From Rhodobacter sp. (GTDB lineage Bacteria > Pseudomonadota > Alphaproteobacteria > Rhodobacterales > Rhodobacteraceae), in NCBI GenBank assembly GCA_013821825.1, contig PNJK01000012.1, forward strand, positions 1 through 64,000: 64,000 nucleotides of DNA. The letters run 5' to 3'. Positions 7,910 to 15,170 of the stretch are shown here, one piece after another; the first letter of the stretch is position 1; the number at the start of each line of letters is the position of its first letter. A program made the translations under genes and the position numbers. Below the pieces are notes generated by a model. That model did no database searches. It saw nothing but the letters and a program-made list of their open reading frames with translations, and was not told where the DNA came from.

Positions 7910-8911
7910 TTAGCGCAACTTGGCAAGTTCGGCCATGACCTCATCGTAGAGCGGCCGGCCGAAGGCGTCGATCGCGGTGTCGATGATCGGCTGGGCGGTC
8001 TCGCGCATCTTGGCGATCTCTTCGGGGGGCATCTCCACGATCTGCATGCCCGCTGCTTTCAACTCGTCCAGCGCCTTGGCCGAGGCAGCACGGGTGTCGA
8101 GCCGCTCGAAGTCGCGCGAGGCGATGGCGGCGTCCATCAAGACCTTCTGCTCATCAGCCGAGAGAGTGTCCCACCAGGACTTGCTGACCATCATGATCCA
8201 CGGGCTGTAGACGTGGTTGGTGATCGTGAGGTAATCCTGCACTTCGAAGAACTTCGACGACAGGATGGTGGTGGAGGGGTTCTCCTGCCCGTCCACAGCG
8301 CCGGTTTCTAGCGCGGTGAAGAGCTCGGAGAAGGGCATCGGCACGGCATTGGCGCCAAGTGCGGTAAACACCTCCAGATAGACCGGGTTCTGCATTACCC
8401 GCAGCTTCAGCCCTTCCAAGTCCGCAGCGGTTGTGATCGGCCCGCGGTTATTGGTTATGTTGCGGAAACCGTTCTCCCAGTAGACGAGGCCGACAAGATC
8501 CCGGTCAGGCAGCATCCCGATCAGCTTCTGGCCAATGGGACCGTCAAGCACGGCGTCAGCCTCGACGCTAGTGGCGAAGAGGAAGGGCAGATCCCAGACA
8601 CCAAATTCCTTGACGGTGCCGACCAGAGTGGCGGTCGCGCCCACCATCATCTCCTGCGCTCCGCCAGCAAGTGCCGCTTGCATCTGAACGTCCGACCCCA
8701 GCGAAGCGCCGCCAAAGCCCTTGACCTTCATCTTTCCTCCCGACAGGCGGTCGACCTCTTCGGCAAAGAACGCGACGGCGCGGCCCTGGACGCTGTCCTC
8801 GTTCAGGCCGTAGCCGAAGCGGATCACGCGGTCCTGGATGTCCTGCGCGGCGACCGGGCCAAGCCCGAGCACGAGCGCCGCTGCCGCTGCGGCCAATAGG
8901 GTGTGTTTCAT
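7910..8911 (-). CDS. TRAP transporter substrate-binding protein (DctP family)
   Basis: A 333-residue periplasmic binding protein of a tripartite ATP-independent transporter. It has a signal peptide (residues 1-23, cleavage near VAAQ) and DctP landmarks: IRFGYGLNEDSVQG, FAEEVDRLSGGKMKV, the LWKLRV-like GLKLRVMQNPVY, ALGANAVPMPFSELFTALETGAVDGQENP and SKSWWDTLSADEQ. The conserved Arg in the KLRV stretch usually contacts a substrate carboxylate. It is last in the gntK-dctQ-dctM-dctP order, 101 bp after dctM. Next to gluconokinase the ligand is probably gluconate or a related sugar acid; this is inference. Confidence 0.92.
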   Translation of the reverse strand: MKHTLLAAAAAALVLGLGPVAAQDIQDRVIRFGYGLNEDSVQGRAVAFFAEEVDRLSGGKMKVKGFGGASLGSDVQMQAALAGGAQEMMVGATATLVGTVKEFGVWDLPFLFATSVEADAVLDGPIGQKLIGMLPDRDLVGLVYWENGFRNITNNRGPITTAADLEGLKLRVMQNPVYLEVFTALGANAVPMPFSELFTALETGAVDGQENPSTTILSSKFFEVQDYLTITNHVYSPWIMMVSKSWWDTLSADEQKVLMDAAIASRDFERLDTRAASAKALDELKAAGMQIVEMPPEEIAKMRETAQPIIDTAIDAFGRPLYDEVMAELAKLR

Positions 8912-9012
8912 GGGGTCTACTCCTCTCGATGCCGTGGATTGCAGCCTTCCGGCGGCGACGGCGGGTTGCCAGAACCGGCGACATGCTCGGTCCGGGGTTC
9001 AGTGGGCCGGCC

Positions 9013-10290
9013 TCAGCGCAGGAACGAGGCCGGGATGGTGATGAGGTCGGGCACCAGCACAAAGAGCACGAGCAGAAGCGTGTAACCGACGACGTAGCGC
9101 CAGGACCCCGAGATGGCGGCTTCCAGCCGAATGTTTGCCACCCCCGCGACGACATTCAGCACGGTCCCGACCGGTGGCGTCAGCAGGCCCACCGCGCCGA
9201 CCATGACAAACATCACCCCGAAGTAGACGGGGTCGATCCCCGCAGCGACGGCCAGCGGCGCAAGCACCGGACCGAGGATTAGGATCGTGGGTGTCAAGTC
9301 CATCGCCGTTGCCACGATGGTCAAAAACACCAGCATGCCAAACATGAGAAGCCGGGGGTTGTCGAGCAGCGGATCGAAGAGGTCGATCACCAGTCTGGGC
9401 AGATCGGCAAGCGTGATCATGTACGAGGCGAACAACGCAGCGGCGACAAGGAAAATCACCACGGCAGTGGTCTTGGCGGCCGTGACGAAGATCGCTGGAA
9501 AATCGCGCAGCTTGAGGTCTCCGTAGATGAAGAGGCCGACGAAGAGCGCGTAGACGGCGGCAACCACGGCTGCCTCGGTCGGCGTGAACATTCCCAACCG
9601 CAGACCGCCGATGATGATGACCGGCATCATCAGCGCCCAGAAGGCGCGACCTACAGCGCGAAGTCTTTCGCCAGCCGGAACACGGGCATGTACCGGTGCC
9701 ACGCCCTTGCGGGCGGTCCGGGTCCAGACCATGACAAGCACGGCGCCCATCATCAGGCCAGGCACGATCCCGGCCATAAAAAGCTTGATGATCGAGGTGT
9801 CGGTGGCCACTCCGTAGATGATGAAAGCCATGCTGGGCGGGATGATCGGGGCAATGATGCCGCCCGAAGCGATTAGCCCGGCAGATTGCCCGATGTGATA
9901 GCCCTGTGCCCGCATCATCGGAATCAGCAGCGCTGCCAAGGCCGCCGTATCAGCGATGGCAGAGCCCGAAATGCTGGCCAGCAGCACTGCCGCGCCGATT
10001 GCCACGTAACCAAGGCCCCCGCGCAAGTGGCCGACCAGCGTCATCGCAAGGTCAACGATGCGCCGCGAGATGCCGCCCGCGTTCATCAGTTCGCCCGCCA
10101 AAAGGAAGAACGGCACGGCCATGAGCGGAAAGTTGTCGGCCCCCGCGACCAGGTTTTGCGACAGAAGCTGCGCGTCGAAGAAGTCAAGCTGGACCATCAG
10201 CGCGACGCCAGTCAGGATCAGCGCGAAGGAAATCGGCATACCGATGGCCATCAGGCCCAGAAGCACGCCGAGGAAGATGACGATTGTCAT
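9013..10290 (-). CDS. TRAP transporter large permease (DctM family)
   Basis: A 425-residue, 12-helix-type membrane protein, the sodium- or proton-coupled transport subunit of the TRAP system. Characteristic stretches include FLGVLLGLMAIGMPISFAL at the N-terminus, FPLMAVPFFLLAGELMNAGGISRRIVDLA, GSAIADTAALAALLIPMMRAQGY, GGIIAPIIPPSMAFIIYG and the C-terminal GAVGLLTPPVGTVLNV. The start overlaps the dctQ stop (ATGA at 10287-10290), typical of TRAP operons. Confidence 0.94.
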   Translation of the reverse strand: MTIVIFLGVLLGLMAIGMPISFALILTGVALMVQLDFFDAQLLSQNLVAGADNFPLMAVPFFLLAGELMNAGGISRRIVDLAMTLVGHLRGGLGYVAIGAAVLLASISGSAIADTAALAALLIPMMRAQGYHIGQSAGLIASGGIIAPIIPPSMAFIIYGVATDTSIIKLFMAGIVPGLMMGAVLVMVWTRTARKGVAPVHARVPAGERLRAVGRAFWALMMPVIIIGGLRLGMFTPTEAAVVAAVYALFVGLFIYGDLKLRDFPAIFVTAAKTTAVVIFLVAAALFASYMITLADLPRLVIDLFDPLLDNPRLLMFGMLVFLTIVATAMDLTPTILILGPVLAPLAVAAGIDPVYFGVMFVMVGAVGLLTPPVGTVLNVVAGVANIRLEAAISGSWRYVVGYTLLLVLFVLVPDLITIPASFLR

Positions 10291-10829
10291 GGACGAGGCT
10301 CCTTGCCTTCGGAGACGGGCAGGTCCTCGGCGGTCTCACGGATCTGGACGAGTTCAGCGTCGGGCAAGCTTCCGGTCAGTGCCCGCCAGGTCTGCACGAG
10401 ATAGAGTGCCGCCATCGTAAGGGCGGCAAAAAGCCCTGCCAGGGCAAAGGCGGCCGTGGGCACCCCGGTGACCGGCAGGACCGAGCCGAGGCCGATCTGC
10501 GTCTGCTTCCAGCCACCGGTGGCGAAGAGCGACAGCGCATAAAGGATAAGGATGTTGCTGACGATCAGGCACACCCTCTGCGCCCGGGGTTTCAGCCGCA
10601 GAACGACAAAGTCCATCCCGATATGCGCCCTTTCGCGCACCGCGACGACAGCCCCGATCATGATCAGCCAGACGAAGGCCAACCGCGACATCTCTTCCGA
10701 GACAGCAAGTCCCTGACCAAGGAGATATCGTCCTGCAGCGTTGACAAAGACCATGACCACCATCACTGCCAGCGCGATCGCCATCACCCGTTCCGCCCAA
10801 CGCTGAAGACGGTCGCCGAAGCGGCTCAT
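10287..10829 (-). CDS. TRAP transporter small permease (DctQ family)
   Basis: A 180-residue protein with four predicted membrane helices (VMAIALAVMVVMVFVNAAGRY near the N-terminus, then LAFVWLIMIGAVVAVRERAHIGMDF, IVSNILILYALSLFATGGW and FALAGLFAALTMAALY). The sequence EEMSRLAFVWLIMIGA with ERAHIGMD is the DctQ signature. It overlaps gntK upstream and dctM downstream by four bases each. Confidence 0.92.
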   Translation of the reverse strand: MSRFGDRLQRWAERVMAIALAVMVVMVFVNAAGRYLLGQGLAVSEEMSRLAFVWLIMIGAVVAVRERAHIGMDFVVLRLKPRAQRVCLIVSNILILYALSLFATGGWKQTQIGLGSVLPVTGVPTAAFALAGLFAALTMAALYLVQTWRALTGSLPDAELVQIRETAEDLPVSEGKEPRP

Positions 10830-11362
10830 GGCTGTCCCTCCACCTGCAGGCCCCGCTCGGCGAGGAAGACGCGCACCCGCGCGTCCTGCGCCTCAGGCGA
10901 GAGGGCCGCGTCAACTCTCAGGTGCGCCTCGTCTTGAGCGGGCGCCTCCAGCTCGGCCAACTGGCTGTCCAGTAGCGCGGGCGGCATGAAATGGTCCTGA
11001 CGGGCCTCGAGCCGGGCGTGGATCAGAGCGGGTTCGCCGACCAGGTAGATCAGTGGGAGGTCGCCGAGACGCGACCGCAGCCGGTCACGATAGCGCCGCT
11101 TGAGCGCCGAGCAGGCGATTGCGACAGGTCCGGTCGGTTCCGCCGCTCTTGCGCCCTCGGCAACGGCGTCGAGCCAGGGCCAGCGGTCGACATCGGTCAG
11201 CGGACGGCCCGATGCCATTAGCGCCACGTTGGCGGCGGAATGGAAGTCGTCGGCCTCGACAAGCGCGCCGCCGGTCGCTGCGGCCAGACGCGCCGCGAGT
11301 GACGACTTCCCTGTTCCGCAAACGCCCATGATCAGGACGTGCGGCCCCTTCCGCAATGCCAT
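10826..11362 (-). CDS. gntK: Gluconokinase
   Basis: A 178-residue kinase of the GntK/thermosensitive gluconokinase type, phosphorylating gluconate to 6-phosphogluconate for the Entner-Doudoroff or pentose phosphate route. Visible are the P-loop GVCGTGKSS (13-21), EADDFHSAANVALMASGRPLTDVDRWPWL (substrate region), CSALKRRYRDRLR and RQDHFMPPALLDSQLAELE. The ATG at 11362 is preferred over one six codons upstream. It is the first gene of the TRAP operon and lies 40 bp from an inverted-repeat operator shared with the divergent LacI-type gene. This strongly suggests that the transporter imports gluconate or a precursor. Confidence 0.92.
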   Translation of the reverse strand: MALRKGPHVLIMGVCGTGKSSLAARLAAATGGALVEADDFHSAANVALMASGRPLTDVDRWPWLDAVAEGARAAEPTGPVAIACSALKRRYRDRLRSRLGDLPLIYLVGEPALIHARLEARQDHFMPPALLDSQLAELEAPAQDEAHLRVDAALSPEAQDARVRVFLAERGLQVEGQP

Positions 11363-11402
11363 CGAATCCTCCCTCGGCACCTGCGTGCCCTGCCGATTAG
11401 AT

Positions 11403-11422
11403 AAATGACAGCGCTAACATTT
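11403..11422. promoter_or_regulatory. LacI-type operator between gntK and its repressor gene
   Basis: AAATGACAGCGCTAACATTT is a 20-bp inverted repeat, identical to its reverse complement at 16 of 20 positions and centred on GCGC. LacI-family repressors typically bind such CG-centred palindromes of the TGTTAGCGCTAACA type. It sits 40 bp before gntK and 49 bp before the regulator, so it could control both. Confidence 0.7.
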
Positions 11423-11471
11423 GTCAACGGGGAAGCAGCAGGCTATCTTTGGCGCAGCCAGGGAGAATCCT

Positions 11472-12494
11472 ATGAAGAAACGTGGAGACGGGAGGATAAC
11501 GCTGGATGAGATCGCCGCGGCGGCTGGTGTCAGCGCTATCACTGTCTCGCGTGCCCTGCGCAAACCTGAGGTCGTCTCCCCCGCCGCGCGCGAGCGGATC
11601 CGGATCGTGGTCGAGGAATTGGGCTACGTCCCCGACCCCGCCGCCAGCGCGTTGGCCTCACCGCGATCGGACGTGATCGGCGTGCTGATCCCCTCCGTCA
11701 CCAACAATGTCTTTGCCGATGTGCTGCGAGGCATCTACTCGGTGCTCGAGGCCGAGCGTTTTCGCCTGCAGCTGGCCAATTCGCGGTACTCGACGCTGGA
11801 GGAGGAACGCCTTTTGCGCATCTTCCTCAGCCAGCGCCCGGCCGGACTGATTGTCTCGGGCATCGACCAGTCGGAAGCTTCGCGCAAGCTTCTCTTTCGC
11901 GCCGACTGCCCGGTGGTGCAGATCATGGAGACGGGCCCCGATCCGATCGACATGATGGTGGGCTTCTCGCATTACGAAGGCGCCCGCGCAGCCGTCAGCC
12001 ACATGGTCGACCGCGGCTACCGCCGGATTGCCTTTCTCGGCGCGCGGATGGACCCGCGCACACAGCGGCGGCTGAAGGGCTATGAATCCGTGCTGCGCGC
12101 GCATGGCATGCATGACGAACGGCTGATCCTCTGCACCCCGCGCGCCTCGACCGTGCAATTGGGCTGCGAGCTTTTCGCCGACCTCTGCGACCGGGCGCCG
12201 GAGGTGGATGCGGTCTTCTGCAACAATGACGACCTCGCGGTCGGGGTTCTCTTCGAAGCCCAACGCCGCCGCATCTCTGTTCCGCAGTCTCTCGGTATCT
12301 GTGGCTTCAACGATCTGGAGATTGTTGCAGTGACCAACCCCTCGATCACCAGCGTCCGCACCTTTCGTGAGGACATGGGACGCCGCGCGATCCGCATGGT
12401 GCTAGCAGGCATCGCAGGCAAGCCGGTTGAAGAGCCGGTCGTGGATCTCGGGTTCGAGCTCATCGCGCGGGAAAGCACTGCACGCACTGGCTGA
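11472..12494 (+). CDS. LacI-family transcriptional repressor, probably of gluconate uptake
   Basis: A 340-residue LacI/GalR regulator. The N-terminal HTH is ITLDEIAAAAGVSAITVSRALRK, followed by the hinge helix region DPAASALAS and a periplasmic-binding-protein-like effector domain starting DVIGVLIPSVTNNVFADVLRGI. The start at 11472 follows GGGAGAA; an upstream in-frame ATG at 11421 would add 17 residues and overlap the operator. Its divergent position to gntK-dctQMP implies local control with gluconate or 6-phosphogluconate as inducer (inferred by analogy with GntR). Confidence 0.9.
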   Translation: MKKRGDGRITLDEIAAAAGVSAITVSRALRKPEVVSPAARERIRIVVEELGYVPDPAASALASPRSDVIGVLIPSVTNNVFADVLRGIYSVLEAERFRLQLANSRYSTLEEERLLRIFLSQRPAGLIVSGIDQSEASRKLLFRADCPVVQIMETGPDPIDMMVGFSHYEGARAAVSHMVDRGYRRIAFLGARMDPRTQRRLKGYESVLRAHGMHDERLILCTPRASTVQLGCELFADLCDRAPEVDAVFCNNDDLAVGVLFEAQRRRISVPQSLGICGFNDLEIVAVTNPSITSVRTFREDMGRRAIRMVLAGIAGKPVEEPVVDLGFELIARESTARTG

Positions 12495-12565
12495 CCAGCA
12501 TTTTGCGCCGAGTGGTCCTGTAAATCTGAGCTGCTGCCGGTTTCGTGGACAGACTTCCGGTTGAT

Positions 12566-12665
12566 TTAAGCTACTGCCTGCACCTTCTGATCGATTTCGA
12601 TTGCATTGAAGTAGACCACGGAGGGCGGTTGACCGCTATGGGCGGCATTGGGCCGCAGACAGTGC
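12566..12665 (-). pseudogene. C-terminal scrap of an IS3-type transposase
   Basis: The minus strand reads LRPNAAHSGQPPSVVYFNAI, then about ten residues (EIDQKVQAVA) and a TAA at 12566-12568. This resembles the very end of IS3-type transposases (RPHAAxGGxxPxxVYW followed by DQQVQxVA). About 30 codons survive. TTTCGTGGAC at 12541-12550 just outside resembles an element end. It differs from the IS407-like remnant at 7.2-7.9 kb, which carries a different transposase region. It is fused directly to the ccdA remnant. Confidence 0.6.
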
Positions 12666-12909
12666 ACCATAGGCATGCGCCAGGATCAGGCTCGACACCC
12701 CAAGCGCGAAGGCCAGCATGACGCCCCGGCGCGGCCAAGGCTTTCGCCGGTCGAAGCAAGGGCGATGCCCGCGCCAAGCGTTGGGCCGAAGCGGGGGCTC
12801 CAGACCGCGCCAAGCAGTGCGCCGGACCGGAACTGACCGCCAAGACCGGCAGCATGCAAGGATTGATCAGCGTCAGTATCCCTGCCAGATAGGCGAAAAC
12901 CAGTTCCAA
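12660..12909 (-). pseudogene. Decayed ccdA-like cytochrome c biogenesis gene
   Basis: The minus strand begins LELVFAYLAGILTLINPCML, the hallmark first helix of CcdA/DsbD-type thiol transporters with its NPC motif. It then jumps within a few codons to GQFRSGALLGAVWSP-FGPTLGAGIALAS, which belongs to the later helix that normally carries the second cysteine (W[AS]PCIGPTLG); here the Cys is Arg. A frameshift follows before MLAFALGVSSLILAHAYGA. It thus has an internal deletion, a lost redox cysteine, a frameshift and loss of its end at the junction with the transposase scrap. Confidence 0.72.
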
Positions 12910-13087
12910 GTGCGTGGCTTCACCAATTGCGAAGGTTCACGGTTTTCGTTCCGCGTCGCTGGGCAAAGCTTGGTTGCCGCCGATGGCCACAAAGCGTTTA
13001 GGGGACGAAAACCTTCGTTACAGCTGTAACGACTTAATGATACGCAATTGTTTCGCGCGCATCGCGCGGGCGAATAAAAGAAGCGGC

Positions 13088-13112
13088 GTAACAAAGCTGC
13101 CAGGCCTACGAA
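13088..13112 (+). promoter_or_regulatory. Candidate ECF sigma autoregulatory promoter
   Basis: GTAAC (13088-13092), a 16-nt spacer and CGAA (13109-13112) lie 25 bp before the sigma-factor ATG. GTAAC-N16-CGAA is the promoter form reported for Caulobacter SigF, an ECF sigma paired with NrsF. The match and position suggest autoregulation. Confidence 0.6.
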
Positions 13113-13137
13113 TAGCTATGCAAGGATTGCAGTACTG

Positions 13138-13671
13138 ATGGACGATTGGGGCAAGCTGCTTGCGGCCGCGAATTCCGGTGATGGCCGTGCGTATGCGCGA
13201 TTCTTGCGGACAATAACGCCAGTGCTGCGGGGTGTTGTAAGGGCCAAGGGGTCCGCTCTGGGAGAGGCTGGATGCGAGGACGTGCTGCAGGAGGTGCTGC
13301 TTGCGGTTCATCTGAAGCGCCACACTTGGGAAGTTGGCGCGCCGGTGCGGCCGTGGCTCTATGCGATCACCCGCTACAAGGTGGTCGATGCCTTCCGGAC
13401 CCGTGGGCGCAGCATCGACCTGCCGATCGAGGAGTTTGCCGATGATCTGGCCGCCGAGGCCGGACCCGACCCGACCGAGGCTGCCGATATGGCCAAGATG
13501 ATCGGGATGCTGGACGGACGGTCGGCGAAGATCGTCCAGATGATCGGGATGGATGGGGCAAGCACCGCCGAAACGGGGCAGGCCCTGAGGATGAGTGAAG
13601 GCGCGGTGCGGGTTGCCTTGCATCGTGCGTTAAAGGCGCTGGCCGTCCTTCGGGAAAGACATGTGAAATGA
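13138..13671 (+). CDS. ECF-type RNA polymerase sigma factor (SigF/NrsF-linked group)
   Basis: A 177-residue sigma factor with region 2 (CEDVLQEVLLAVHLKRHTW, then PVRPWLYAITRYKVVDAFR) and region 4 (AKIVQMIGMDGASTAETGQALRMSEGAVRVALHRALKAL). No extra C-terminal domain is present. The stop overlaps the start of the anti-sigma gene (ATGA), so the pair is translationally coupled. In relatives, such pairs respond to heavy metals or oxidative stress. A promoter matching this group lies just upstream. Confidence 0.9.
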   Translation: MDDWGKLLAAANSGDGRAYARFLRTITPVLRGVVRAKGSALGEAGCEDVLQEVLLAVHLKRHTWEVGAPVRPWLYAITRYKVVDAFRTRGRSIDLPIEEFADDLAAEAGPDPTEAADMAKMIGMLDGRSAKIVQMIGMDGASTAETGQALRMSEGAVRVALHRALKALAVLRERHVK

Positions 13672-14303
13672 AGACCGACGATCTCATCCGTGCGCTTGCC
13701 GCCGACACCCAGGCAGAGCCACCCCCGCCGAGGCTGATCCTGATCGGCCTGATCCCGGCGCTGGCAATTGCCGTGGCGCTGGTCTGGGTTACGTTTGGTT
13801 TCCGCGACGATCTCTTGCAGTCGTTTGGCAATCCCTGGTCGGTGATGCGCTTTGTGCTGACCGGAACCCTTGGGCTGATCGGCGTCCGGCTTGCACTGGT
13901 TCTGGCGCGGCCCGAGGGGCGCGGGCTGGGCCTGCTTTGGCCGTTCGCGGCCGTGGCCGCTGTGGCGCTTGGGCTTCTGGTCTGGGCCTATCTTGCCACC
14001 CCGGCCGAGGGGCGGCAAATGGCGTTGCTGGGCAAGACGTTGGTAACCTGCCTGGTCGCGATCCCGGTGTTGTCGATCCTGCCCGTCACCGCAATTCTGG
14101 TCGCGCTGCGCAAGGGGGCCACCACGACGCCGGCGCTTGCGGGGTTCGTCGCCGGGCTTGGCGGCAGCGGCTTTGGCGCGATGGCCTACTCGGTGCATTG
14201 CGTCGAGGACAGCCCGCTGTTCTACGTGACCTGGTATGGTCTGGCGATGGTCGGGGTCACGCTCGTCTCGACCCTGATCGGGGCGCGGTTCCTGCGCTGG
14301 TAG
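13668..14303 (+). CDS. NrsF-type anti-sigma factor (DUF1109)
   Basis: A 211-residue membrane protein with a short cytosolic N-terminus (MKTDDLIRALAADTQAEP) typical of NrsF/DUF1109 and six hydrophobic helices. Two cysteines, one in a membrane segment (LVTCLVAIP) and one in YSVHCVEDSP, are candidates for redox or metal sensing as described for the Caulobacter protein. It lies directly behind and overlaps the sigma gene, its presumed target. Confidence 0.88.
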   Translation: MKTDDLIRALAADTQAEPPPPRLILIGLIPALAIAVALVWVTFGFRDDLLQSFGNPWSVMRFVLTGTLGLIGVRLALVLARPEGRGLGLLWPFAAVAAVALGLLVWAYLATPAEGRQMALLGKTLVTCLVAIPVLSILPVTAILVALRKGATTTPALAGFVAGLGGSGFGAMAYSVHCVEDSPLFYVTWYGLAMVGVTLVSTLIGARFLRW

Positions 14304-14321
14304 CAGGTCCCCTGGTCTGGC

Positions 14322-15170
14322 CTAGGGCAGGGCTTCGAACCAGTCAAGCGCCAGCGTTGCCCAGCCTTTCGGAATGCTGTGACCTCCGAAATGCAGCGCA
14401 AAGTCAATCCGCGCGCCGGGCTGGCAATCGGTCCAGCTGCGAACCCGAAACTCGCCCGGGGCGGAAAAGTCATCGGGCCGTGTGCCGCAGCCGCTTGTTT
14501 CGCGCCAGGTCTGCATCGCCTGAAAGACATCGCCCTGAACAAAGTCCTCGGCGATGGCGCGGCCTTCCAGCGGGACGGTCAGGTCGCTCCAGCCGTGGGT
14601 CTGCAACAGCCGCACGGGACCGGCGCAGGCGGTCGGTTCGGGTTGCCAGAAACTGCCCGCCACCGGCGCATAGGCGGCAAAGGCTTGCGGGTCCTTGCAG
14701 GCCAAATAGCTGACCATGGAGCCTCCGATGGAGAACCCGGCCAGGAGCATCCTCTGGCGATCAAGATCGAAGCGGGCCGCCGCGTCATCGGCCACCGACT
14801 TGATGAAGGCCACTTCGTCACGGGTCGCGGGCCGGTCCGGAAGGAAATCCCAGCTTCTGCCGTTGCCGCCGCCGTTGTCGTCGCCGTCGCCGTGGGTCAT
14901 CGCTTGGCCATCGGGTGCGATCACTGCATAGCCGCGCGCCAAAAGCGTCTGGACCATCCCGGTGTTGGACATCGTGCCACTGCCGGTCCCGCCGTAACCA
15001 TGCAGAAAGACCACCGCCGGAAACGGTCCGGCGCCTTCGGGCAGCGCGAGTTGATAGCTGCCGCCGGGCAGGCTGCAGGCTTCGGCCGCGGGGCCGCAGC
15101 CGGCCTTGGCCATGCCGCCGGCCAGAAGGAGAGCGGCCGAAACGAAGGCGGCGAAACCCGGGCGCATCAT
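14322..15170 (-). CDS. Secreted alpha/beta-hydrolase (PHB depolymerase/feruloyl esterase-like)
   Basis: A 282-residue protein with a signal peptide (residues 1-23, ending AKAG). It shows the LpqC/poly(3-hydroxybutyrate) depolymerase-like fold: the oxyanion region VVFLHGYGGTGSG (53-65), nucleophile elbow GFSIGG with Ser147, LLQTHGWSDLTVPLEGR, and HFGGHSIPKGW carrying the probable catalytic His. The substrate is not predictable; it may be an ester or acyl group in the periplasm. The start overlaps the opgH stop by four bases, so it is translated with the glucan operon and may edit glucan substituents (inference). Confidence 0.82.
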   Translation of the reverse strand: MMRPGFAAFVSAALLLAGGMAKAGCGPAAEACSLPGGSYQLALPEGAGPFPAVVFLHGYGGTGSGTMSNTGMVQTLLARGYAVIAPDGQAMTHGDGDDNGGGNGRSWDFLPDRPATRDEVAFIKSVADDAAARFDLDRQRMLLAGFSIGGSMVSYLACKDPQAFAAYAPVAGSFWQPEPTACAGPVRLLQTHGWSDLTVPLEGRAIAEDFVQGDVFQAMQTWRETSGCGTRPDDFSAPGEFRVRSWTDCQPGARIDFALHFGGHSIPKGWATLALDWFEALP

